Source: Limivivens faecihominis (GTDB lineage Bacteria; Bacillota; Clostridia; Lachnospirales; Lachnospiraceae). From it: 64,000 nucleotides of DNA. The notes under the pieces are model-generated. The model worked only from the letters and a program-made list of their open reading frames with translations. It made no database searches and was not told the DNA's origin. Shown one piece after another: positions 17,033-24,506 of the stretch (the stretch's first letter is position 1; each line of letters begins with the position of its first letter). Made by a program: the position numbers and the translations under genes. The stretch is from the NCBI RefSeq assembly GCF_020686945.1, contig NZ_JAJEPR010000001.1, positions 1 to 64,000 of the forward strand, in the 5' to 3' direction.

Positions 17033-18151
17033 ATGAAAAACAAAATGATCAGCGCTTTACTGGCAACCGCTATGGTGGCATCCATGATCACCGTTCCCGT
17101 ACTTGCAAGCGAGGGAGAGACTGAGGCAGCAGCTTCTGTAGATCTGAGCAATGTAGAGGCAAAAGAGGCTTATCACTTCGAGATCGTATCCAAAGGCTTC
17201 CAGCATCAGTACTGGCAGGCAGTATTAAAAGGAGCACAGGAAGAGGCTGACCGTCTCGGTGTTACCATGAACTTTGTAGGACCGAACTCTGAGTCTGATA
17301 TCGCAGACCAGGTACAGATGCTGAACAGTGCAATCAATGCAAAACCGGCAGCAATCGGTCTTGCAGCACTGAGTACGGATGCTTGTAATGACGCTCTGCA
17401 GCAGGCAAAAGATGCAGGAATCCCCATCGTAGGATTTGACTCCGGTGTACCGGGAGCTCCGGAAGGTTCTGTAGTAGCAAACGCAGCAACCGACAACTAT
17501 GCAGCCGGTGAGCTGGCAGCAGAGAAGACCTATGAGGTTCTGAAAGACAGAATCGCAGCAGCGGAAGGTTCTGTTCGTATCGGTGTTATGGGTCAGGATG
17601 CAACCAGTGAGTCTATCGTTAACAGAGGTCTTGGCTTCATCGATAAGATCGCAGAGCTGGCAGCAGCTGATGGACACACCGTAACCGTAGAAGGAAATGA
17701 CAAATACGTTCAGGACTCTAAAGTAGAGGCTACTGACGATGCAAAAGTAATCATTGATGTAGCAGTACCGTCACAGGTAACCGCAGAGCTGTCCGCAACA
17801 GACTGCCAGACCCTGCTGAACAAAGATGATACCATCTGCATCTACGGTTCTAACCAGCACTCCGGTGAGGCAATGGTAACCGGTAACGAGAACCTGCAGA
17901 AACTGGGCAGCGGCGAAGATCAGGTATTAGGCGTGACCTTCGACTCCGGTACTGTTATCAAAGAGGCTGTCAAGAACGGTACTCTCTACGGCGCAGTAAC
18001 CCAGGCTCCTGTAGCAATGGGCGCAGCAGTTATCGACCTTCTGACCATGGCAGCAAACGGTGAGGAAGTAGCAGATGTGGATACCGGATGCCAGTGGTAC
18101 ACCGCTGACAATATGGACGATGCAGAGATCGCACAGAACCTCTACGACTAA
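17033..18151 (+). CDS. Sugar-binding protein without stalk or lipobox, near-duplicate of 14516-16360
   Basis: A 372-residue Peripla_BP_4 protein. The signal peptide (about 1-25, ending VPVLA) has no Cys at the cleavage region, so the mature protein should be released or held by something other than lipid, which is unusual for a Gram-positive importer. From residue 35 it matches the domain of the stalked lipoprotein almost residue for residue, and the 3' 400 bases are nearly identical even at silent positions, implying recent duplication or gene conversion. A consensus AAGGAGG precedes the ATG and a strong terminator follows, so it is the last gene of the operon. It may be a soluble scavenger handing sugar to the anchored form. 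Confidence 0.9.
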   Translation: MKNKMISALLATAMVASMITVPVLASEGETEAAASVDLSNVEAKEAYHFEIVSKGFQHQYWQAVLKGAQEEADRLGVTMNFVGPNSESDIADQVQMLNSAINAKPAAIGLAALSTDACNDALQQAKDAGIPIVGFDSGVPGAPEGSVVANAATDNYAAGELAAEKTYEVLKDRIAAAEGSVRIGVMGQDATSESIVNRGLGFIDKIAELAAADGHTVTVEGNDKYVQDSKVEATDDAKVIIDVAVPSQVTAELSATDCQTLLNKDDTICIYGSNQHSGEAMVTGNENLQKLGSGEDQVLGVTFDSGTVIKEAVKNGTLYGAVTQAPVAMGAAVIDLLTMAANGEEVADVDTGCQWYTADNMDDAEIAQNLYD

Positions 18152-18169
18152 TTTAAAATGAGTTTTACG

Positions 18170-18195
18170 GGGCCCGCTTCGGCGGGCCCTTTTTT
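18170..18195 (+). terminator. Strong terminator of the first sugar ABC operon
   Basis: GGGCCCGC-TTCG-GCGGGCCC followed by six T; a UUCG tetraloop on an 8-bp all-GC stem. Confidence 0.95.
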
Positions 18196-18269
18196 CGTGC
18201 CGAGAAAAATGTGGGTCAGATCCGCAAAACCTGCATATCCTGTAGGGATGAGGTTTTCAGGAGAACCCT

Positions 18270-19010
18270 ATGGAATATTATGATCCCATGAAAATGAAAT
18301 GCCCCTGGTGCCGTCGTCCTTCCCGTCCTGGTTTCGGTGGACCGCCGCGCCCTGGGTTTGGTCCCCCGCCGCCGTCCCCGCCACGTCCGGGTTACGGCCC
18401 CGGTCCGGGAGGTTCGTCTGGTCCGCCGCCGCGTCCAGGTTTCGGCCCGCCGCCACCTCCCCCGCCGCCCGGCCCGGGCCCAGGTGGTCCAAACAGGCCC
18501 CGCCCCTGCACGCGCTGCATCCGTCCCTTTGAGGCGGAGGAAGTCTGGCAGGCTCCGTCACCCGAGCAGTCGCCTGCACCTCAGTCCCAGGACTCCCTCT
18601 TCCAGGAAGATGAGCCTTCCACGCCACTTACCCGCTACTACGAGGACGACTATGAGACCGAGCGGGATCTGGAGCGGATGAAGAACCTTTATCCGGAGAT
18701 CTCAAAGGAGCTCTTTCCGTGGATTGAGGATGTCTGCGACCAGATGGAATACGAGGGAAGCCTCATGTATGATGAATCTCCGGACCAAAACCAGGTCCGC
18801 CGCCTGACTTCCCGGATCTACGGGCAGGTGAAGGAACAGTACCAGCCCCCGGAAGGGGAGGACAAAGATGAGATGCTGGCCATGAACCAGGAGACCTGGC
18901 GGCGCTATCCGCCGGACCAGAACTGGCTCAGCGACCTGATCCAGACGCTCCTCGTGGATGAGATGTTCCGGCGGCGCAGCCGCAGACGAAACAGCCGGCA
19001 ATGGTCATAA
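18270..19010 (+). CDS. Pro/Gly-rich protein with paired CxxC motifs, function unknown
   Basis: I do not recognise a characterised family. The 246-residue product has three parts: an N-terminal CPWC (Cys11/14), a Pro/Gly-rich tract (about 15-78) of PRPGFGPP-type repeats, and a second CTRC (Cys80/83); then an acidic Ser/Pro linker; then a helical C-terminal part (about 125-245) with the conserved-looking YPEISKELFPWIEDVCDQMEYEGSLMYDE and a basic end, RRRSRRRN. There is no signal peptide or membrane segment. The two CxxC pairs could bind one zinc across the loop. Similar Pro/Gly-rich tracts occur in spore-coat and cell-envelope proteins, but no such role is shown here. It stands alone between two terminator/promoter regions; GC is higher than in neighbours because of the Pro/Gly codons. 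Confidence 0.7.
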   Translation: MEYYDPMKMKCPWCRRPSRPGFGGPPRPGFGPPPPSPPRPGYGPGPGGSSGPPPRPGFGPPPPPPPPGPGPGGPNRPRPCTRCIRPFEAEEVWQAPSPEQSPAPQSQDSLFQEDEPSTPLTRYYEDDYETERDLERMKNLYPEISKELFPWIEDVCDQMEYEGSLMYDESPDQNQVRRLTSRIYGQVKEQYQPPEGEDKDEMLAMNQETWRRYPPDQNWLSDLIQTLLVDEMFRRRSRRRNSRQWS

Positions 19011-19038
19011 AAAGGATAATCTTCGTCACAAAAAGTAA

Positions 19039-19068
19039 TTGAGCGATCCAGAATTTTTGTGGTATCAT
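19039..19068 (+). promoter_or_regulatory. Promoter before the rhamnosidase gene
   Basis: TTGAGC (19039-19044), an 18-bp spacer and TATCAT (19063-19068). The roughly 155-base leader contains a hairpin CCTGCGGAAG/CTTCGCAGG with one bulge near 19110-19140. Confidence 0.55.
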
Positions 19069-19226
19069 ATCCTTATTATCAGACAATGAGAGACTGCGCC
19101 TGTGACAAAGACCTGCGGAAGAGAGTTTCTCCTTCGCAGGCCGCAGGCCGCGGTCTGAAGCAGTGTTTTGGGGTACAGAAAAAAGGCGGGAAGTCTGCCT
19201 GAAACGAGAAAAGGAGAGGTACACAT

Positions 19227-21197
19227 ATGAGCCAGTGGATTTGGAGATACGGAGAATTTGAATGTTACCACAATATGATCCTTCATACAAGAAGACAGCA
19301 GTATGGCTATCCGGAACCGGTAGTCTGGAAGCTTTATGCCCCGGAACCGGTGGTCTGCTTCAAAAAAGAAGTGACGACAGAAGGAGGAGTATTCCGGATC
19401 CATGCGTTGGGAAATATTTCGGTCATTGTAGGAGCAGAGCCATGGAATCAGAAGAAATACGGCGGACAGAGAGAGATCAAACTGGAGCCGGGAACCACCA
19501 CGGTTCTCATCCGGGTGGCAAACACCGAAACTTTCCCCTGTATTTATGTGGATGGTGTCATTGAGAGTGACGATACCTGGCTCTGCGATGATATGAGTCA
19601 GGACTGGAAGAAAGTCGGGACCAGTGAAATGTTTGCTTCTTCGGATCAGACGCCGGATCATTTTCCGTTTTCCTATCTGCCCGTTTCCTGGGTGAAAAAG
19701 GAAAAGGTCGAGGGAGGTGTCCTGTTTGATTTTGGAAAAGAGACTTTTGCAAGGACATGCTTTTCCGGACTGGGTGAAGGACCGGTGAAAGTGCGTTTTG
19801 GGGAATCCAGAGAAGAGGCCATGGATGCAAAGTGGTGTGTCATCCGCTTTGAGGATAAGCCGGAGAAAGGTGTCTTAAGCTATATTCCCTATGCTTTCCG
19901 TTATCTTTTTGTCAGCGATGAGAATGTGGAAGTGAAGGCAGAGTATGAGTATCTGCCGTTGGAATACAAAGGCTCTTTCCACTGTAGCGAGGAGATCATC
20001 AACAAAGTCTGGGATGTGGCGGCATATACCTTCCATCTGAACAGCCGGGAATTTTTCCTGGACGGCATCAAAAGAGATCGGTGGGTCTGGTCAGCAGATG
20101 CCTACCAGAGCCTTTTCGTGAACCGATATCTCTTTTTTGATAAAGAGATCGAGAAGCGGACGCTGATCGCTCTGGGCGGAAAACAGCCCTTCAAGGTACA
20201 TATCAACACGATCATGGATTACAGTTTTTTCTGGATCATCAGTCTTTACGAGTATTATAAGACCTACGGGGATAAGGATTTCCTGGAGCAGATCCAAGAC
20301 CAGATGAAGGCGGTTATGGATTTCTGTCTGGAAAGACGGGATGAGGACGGTTTCATGAGAGGAAAGCCCGGTGACTGGGTGTTTATCGACTGGGCTCCCA
20401 TGGATAAGACAGGAGCGCTCTGTGGAGAACAGATCCTTTTTGCCAAAGCCATGGAGTGTTATGCGGCCATCTGTGCGGTGATCGGAAGAGATGACAGAGG
20501 TCTGGGCGGGGAGGCAGAAAAACTCCGGAAGCAGATCTTTGAGAAATTCTACGATACAGAGAAAAAGGTATTTATCGACAGTTACGAGTCTGGTAAACGA
20601 AACGTGACCAGACAGAGCAACATTCTGGCTTACCTTTTCCTGGGCTGCGATGACACCGTGAAAAAAGACATTTACGAGCGGGTGGTCCTCAATGACGAAG
20701 TGCCGCAGATCACCACGCCTTACTTTAAATTTTACGAAAATCAGGTACACTGCAAGGCCGGAAATACGAACCTCCTGGAAAAATCCATCCGGGAATACTA
20801 CGGCAGCATGCTGGCGACGGGAGCGACGACTCTTTATGAGGAGTATGATCCGACCATGACCGGCGTGGAGCACTATGCGATGTACGGAAATCCCTTCGAG
20901 AAATCCCTCTGCCATGCCTGGAGCGCGAGTCCCATTTATCTTCTGGGCAATTTCCGGCTGGGTGTGGAAAATACAGGCATTGCGTATGATACTTTCGATG
21001 TGCGGCCAAATCCGGGCGACCTCAAGGGCTTCCAAGGCAAAGTGCCTGTACCCGGTGGAACCGTTTCTGTCTCCGTGGACCAGGAGGAAATCAGGGTTTA
21101 TTCTGAGATTCCGGGCGGAACGCTCTATGTGGACGGTAAAACTTATACACTGGAGGCGAAGAAGGAATGCCGCGTGAGAAGAAAATCAGACGTCTAA
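19227..21197 (+). CDS. Intracellular GH78-type alpha-L-rhamnosidase
   Basis: A 656-residue glycosidase expected to remove terminal L-rhamnose. An N-terminal beta-sandwich part (about 1-240) precedes an (alpha/alpha)6-barrel catalytic domain (about 250-560) with the family motif DGIKRDRWVWSAD, the acidic residues of which include the general acid, and later the motif SLCHAWSASPIY; a small beta-sandwich closes the protein. There is no signal peptide, so it acts on imported rhamnosides. It is shorter than multidomain GH78 enzymes (about 900-1000) but typical of the compact intracellular kind. AAAGGAGAGG precedes the ATG. The sensor kinase gene starts 31 bases before its end, so the two are cotranscribed and coupled. 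Confidence 0.85.
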   Translation: MSQWIWRYGEFECYHNMILHTRRQQYGYPEPVVWKLYAPEPVVCFKKEVTTEGGVFRIHALGNISVIVGAEPWNQKKYGGQREIKLEPGTTTVLIRVANTETFPCIYVDGVIESDDTWLCDDMSQDWKKVGTSEMFASSDQTPDHFPFSYLPVSWVKKEKVEGGVLFDFGKETFARTCFSGLGEGPVKVRFGESREEAMDAKWCVIRFEDKPEKGVLSYIPYAFRYLFVSDENVEVKAEYEYLPLEYKGSFHCSEEIINKVWDVAAYTFHLNSREFFLDGIKRDRWVWSADAYQSLFVNRYLFFDKEIEKRTLIALGGKQPFKVHINTIMDYSFFWIISLYEYYKTYGDKDFLEQIQDQMKAVMDFCLERRDEDGFMRGKPGDWVFIDWAPMDKTGALCGEQILFAKAMECYAAICAVIGRDDRGLGGEAEKLRKQIFEKFYDTEKKVFIDSYESGKRNVTRQSNILAYLFLGCDDTVKKDIYERVVLNDEVPQITTPYFKFYENQVHCKAGNTNLLEKSIREYYGSMLATGATTLYEEYDPTMTGVEHYAMYGNPFEKSLCHAWSASPIYLLGNFRLGVENTGIAYDTFDVRPNPGDLKGFQGKVPVPGGTVSVSVDQEEIRVYSEIPGGTLYVDGKTYTLEAKKECRVRRKSDV

Positions 21198-22870
21198 ACC
21201 GGACCATTGTGAAGATCACCATGCTCGGCTACAGCGCAGTTCTGGTCATTCTCTTTCTGCTGGACTGCTATATGATCCAGGCACATCAGGAAAAACTGAA
21301 AGCTGCCAAATGGGAGCTTCTGAACGATTATACGGAGCAGGTGAAAAATTCCATCGATAAAGTGGATCAGCTGATGTATGATATTTATGCGAATGACAAG
21401 AATTTCCAGGCCCTGCAGAAGGAACAGAGCTCAGCGAAGGAGTACAGTACCGTTTATGATCTCCGGGAAAAACTGCGTACGCGGCTGATCATCCAGGATT
21501 ACCTCAGCAGCTTCTATATTTTCTATGGAAACGGTGAAAAGTGCTGGTATGGGACACAGGATAAGTATTCGGATTTTGTTTATTCACAGGAAGTAAAGAA
21601 TATGCTGGCACAATATCAGGCAAATGCTTCCCAGGGAAAAAGCTGGTCAACTGTGCGATCCGGAGAAACAATCTCGCTTTTTGTCTGTTATAAAAAAGGC
21701 GGGGTGGCTGTTATCGGAGTTTATACCCTGCCGGAGCTTGGAGGACAGATAGAGAGAAGCACCGGGATCAAGGCACAGGTCTGCATGGTGCAGAACGGGG
21801 ACGTTTTAAACGGGAAAAAACAGGCAGAGCAGATCCGGCTTTTGAGTAAGATCATGGCAGAAGAAACGATGCTGGAAGAGATAAAGCCGGATTATCAGGT
21901 GTTTGGCAGAAAAATCTCCAATATGGATTTCTGGATCTGTACCATTTATTCCATAAAATGGTGGCAGACCGCCACGATCCAGCAGCTTTTGCTTCTTTTG
22001 CTCACGCTGTTTTCTGTCGTGGCAGTGTTCCTGCTTTTCCAGTTTATGAGAAGGCAGGTGGTACAGCCGCTTCGACAGCTGACGGATGCCATGAACCGCA
22101 TCCGGAATGGTGAGACAAGGGAGGTGCCGGAGATCGGCGGCAGTTTCCAGGAATTTACCGAGGTGCGTCAGACACTGGAAAAGATGGTACGGGAGCTGGA
22201 GGAACAGAAGAATCTCACCTATGAAGAGATCATAGAAAAACAGAAGGCTCAGATGCAATATCTGCAGCTTCAGCTGAAGCCTCACTTTTACCTGAACGGG
22301 CTGAAGACTGTCAATGCCCTTGCCATGGCGCATGAGGATGAGAAGATCCAGGAGCTGGTGCTGAACCTTTCGGAGCATCTCCGCTATCTTCTCCGGGCAG
22401 AGCAGGAAACGGTACCGCTTTCCCGGGAACTGGCTTTTGTGGAGAACTATATCGGTCTTCAGAAGCATGTGACTGGACGGCCTGTGACCAGTGAGATCAC
22501 GGTAGATCCCGAGGTGGAGGACTGGCAGATTCCGATCCTTTCCGTACAGACCTTTGTGGAAAATAGCATCAAATATGCCAGACTGGGAGATGCCAGATGT
22601 CCGCTGGAGATCCAGATTACGGCCAGTTACCTGAAGACAGAGGAGGGCGATTATCTGGACCTGGTGGTGCAGGACAATGGTCAGGGCTACAGTGATGCCA
22701 TACTGGAGGAAATCAACGGAGATTCGGCTTCTGGTACGTTTTGTGTCGGTATCAACAACATCAAACGGCGCTGCGGTTTCCTCTATGGAGACAAGGCGGA
22801 GTATCTGTTTGAGAACAATGAAGGGGCAGTGAGTGAACTGATCCTTCCAAGGGGGGGAAAAACAACATGA
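21167..22870 (+). CDS. YesM-type sensor histidine kinase of the rhamnosidase locus
   Basis: A 567-residue membrane kinase: first helix about 15-37, extracellular sensing region about 40-270, second helix about 275-297, HAMP-like segment, then a His_kinase domain with the variant acceptor motif LKPHFYLNGLKT (His near 372, instead of the usual PHFLYNTLD) and an HATPase_c domain with N-box VENSIKYAR and DNGQGY. Its start at 21167 lies inside the rhamnosidase gene and has GGAGG upstream. Its stop overlaps the regulator start. Presumably it senses a rhamnoside or breakdown product and controls the importer downstream. Confidence 0.9.
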   Translation: MPREKKIRRLNRTIVKITMLGYSAVLVILFLLDCYMIQAHQEKLKAAKWELLNDYTEQVKNSIDKVDQLMYDIYANDKNFQALQKEQSSAKEYSTVYDLREKLRTRLIIQDYLSSFYIFYGNGEKCWYGTQDKYSDFVYSQEVKNMLAQYQANASQGKSWSTVRSGETISLFVCYKKGGVAVIGVYTLPELGGQIERSTGIKAQVCMVQNGDVLNGKKQAEQIRLLSKIMAEETMLEEIKPDYQVFGRKISNMDFWICTIYSIKWWQTATIQQLLLLLLTLFSVVAVFLLFQFMRRQVVQPLRQLTDAMNRIRNGETREVPEIGGSFQEFTEVRQTLEKMVRELEEQKNLTYEEIIEKQKAQMQYLQLQLKPHFYLNGLKTVNALAMAHEDEKIQELVLNLSEHLRYLLRAEQETVPLSRELAFVENYIGLQKHVTGRPVTSEITVDPEVEDWQIPILSVQTFVENSIKYARLGDARCPLEIQITASYLKTEEGDYLDLVVQDNGQGYSDAILEEINGDSASGTFCVGINNIKRRCGFLYGDKAEYLFENNEGAVSELILPRGGKTT

Positions 22871-24132
22871 TGAATGTCTGTCTGGTAGATGATCAGCGGG
22901 CAGTGGTTGACAGTCTGAAGAACGGGATCCGCTGGGAAAAGCTTCCGGTGGACAAGGTATACACGGCCTGCAGTGCCAGAGAGGCCAAACTGATTCTGAA
23001 AAATTTTCCGGTAGATGTGCTGTTAAGTGACATCGAAATGCCGGAGGAGGACGGGATTTCCCTGTGTCTCTGGGCGAAAAAAGAAATTGCGGATATTGAG
23101 TGCATTTTCCTGACTTCCCATGCGGATTTCGAGTACGCCAGAGAGGCCATTCGGATGGGAAGCTTTGATTACATTCTGCAGCCAGTCCGTTATGAGGATG
23201 TGGAGAAAGCACTTCTCCGGGTCTGGGAGCGTGTCTGTGAAAAGCAGAAAATGCAGAATATGATAAACAGCCAGCGGCTTTTTATGGAACAGAAGAATCA
23301 TATGTTTGACGTCCTGACGGCAAATATTATGGCAGAAAACTGGGCAGAGGCGGAGCAGCTTTATGGTCATCTGCCGGAGCTCTACGGGGTGGATGCAGAA
23401 GAGTGTCAGATCTATCCGGCCCTGGTCCAGGTCGTGCGCTGGAAGAAGCTTCGGAACGACTGGGAGAAAAAACTGGTGAGTCTGGTGCTGAAAAACGTTC
23501 TGGAAGAACTCTTTTATCAGGAGAAAGCAAATGTCTGGGTCACGGGCTTCCGGGAAGACCGTTACTGGTGCTTCATCCAGACGACTCGTGCAGAGTTTCA
23601 TGAGGGGAGCTGTTCCCAGCATATGCAGCAGTTTTATGATTTTATTGAGGCAAATATGGATTTCAGCATTGCCTTTTATCCTGGGGAAGCTCCTCAAAAA
23701 GGCGAGGTACGGCAGGTTTTCGAAGGGCTTTTAAGGCGGGCCGCCTGCAATGCGGAAGGAAAGAAAGGCGTTTTCTGGGAAAATGCAGAGAATCTGGAGG
23801 AAGAGGGAGATCAGGATGCGGTGACACTGGCAGTTTCCTATATCAAGAAGAATCTTAGCAAGAACATTTCCAGAACAGATGTGGCGAGTTATGTTCACCT
23901 GAATGAGGAATATTTCTCCAGGCTTTTCAAGCAACAGACCGGCGAGACCTTCAAGGATTATGTCATGATGGAAAAAATGCGGGAGGCTCAGAAGCTTCTG
24001 AAAAATTCCCGTCTTTCCGTCAGCATTATCGCCTCCAAGGTGGGCTACGATAACTTCTCCCACTTTTCCAAGATGTTCAAAAAGATCACCGACCAGACGC
24101 CGCAGGAGTACCGGAAGGTACATGAGAAATAA
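22867..24132 (+). CDS. YesN-type response regulator with AraC output
   Basis: A 421-residue regulator. The receiver domain (1-120) has phospho-acceptor Asp near 55 (VLLSDIEMPEEDG) and a shortened C-terminal motif YILQPV in which Gln replaces the normally conserved Lys of K-P, a substitution that may alter switching. A central linker follows, and the AraC/XylS DNA-binding domain occupies about 320-421 (YIKKNLSKNISRTDVASYV; QTPQEYRKV). Start ATG 22867 overlaps the kinase stop and has a G-rich site upstream. Likely target: the phased repeat array and promoter at 24324-24456 before the binding-protein gene. Confidence 0.9.
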   Translation: MMNVCLVDDQRAVVDSLKNGIRWEKLPVDKVYTACSAREAKLILKNFPVDVLLSDIEMPEEDGISLCLWAKKEIADIECIFLTSHADFEYAREAIRMGSFDYILQPVRYEDVEKALLRVWERVCEKQKMQNMINSQRLFMEQKNHMFDVLTANIMAENWAEAEQLYGHLPELYGVDAEECQIYPALVQVVRWKKLRNDWEKKLVSLVLKNVLEELFYQEKANVWVTGFREDRYWCFIQTTRAEFHEGSCSQHMQQFYDFIEANMDFSIAFYPGEAPQKGEVRQVFEGLLRRAACNAEGKKGVFWENAENLEEEGDQDAVTLAVSYIKKNLSKNISRTDVASYVHLNEEYFSRLFKQQTGETFKDYVMMEKMREAQKLLKNSRLSVSIIASKVGYDNFSHFSKMFKKITDQTPQEYRKVHEK

Positions 24133-24189
24133 ACTTCAAAATTTTTTTACAAGAGTCTGATCAAGAACGCTTGCTGCACATTTCCGGAC

Positions 24190-24264
24190 GCCCGCAGCAA
24201 CCTTGCATTTCTGCCTTCGGTTTCACAGGCGGCAGAAATTGCAAGGTTGCTGCGGGCTGTTTTT
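24190..24264 (+). terminator. Very long near-perfect terminator hairpin
   Basis: The 26-base left arm (24190-24215) pairs with 24231-24257 with a single bulged base, and TGTTTTT follows. The stem is more than twice the length of other terminators in this window. Confidence 0.85.
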
Positions 24265-24323
24265 CGTTTGACGAAAAACTCTTCTTTTTCTATACAATAT
24301 GCCGGAAGTTTTCTGGCTGAAGT

Positions 24324-24424
24324 CATAAAAGTGATAATCAATGTCATGAAAATGACAGATTGCATAAAAAAACCATGAAAAAATCATAAAACAATCACAA
24401 AATAAACAATCAAAATCATGAAAG
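24324..24424. promoter_or_regulatory. Helically phased CATRAAA repeat array (putative activator sites)
   Basis: CAT/CAC/CAA followed by A-rich tracts start at 24324, 24345, 24363, 24374, 24385, 24396, 24407 and 24417; five consecutive spacings are 11, 11, 11, 11 and 10 bp. The array ends about 27 bp before a TACAAT -10 that has no good -35. It could be a set of AraC-type regulator half-sites, a phased A-tract bend, or both. Confidence 0.6.
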
Positions 24425-24450
24425 TGGCAGAAGCGTATTTGGTTTTCTGT

Positions 24451-24456
24451 TACAAT
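24451..24456 (+). promoter_or_regulatory. -10 element of the second ABC operon
   Basis: TACAAT without a recognisable -35 at 17 bp (CAGAAG), consistent with activator dependence. The binding-protein start is about 50 bp downstream. Confidence 0.4.
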
Positions 24457-24506
24457 TATGACATCAGAAAAACACAGAAACGAAACAAAAAAGGAGGAAC
24501 AAATCT

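Noticed and set aside
18299..18681. Arg/Pro-rich overlapping frames within the Pro/Gly-rich gene
   Set aside because: High GC in the repeat keeps all frames open; only the 18270 frame has the CxxC pairs and continues into a well-formed helical domain.
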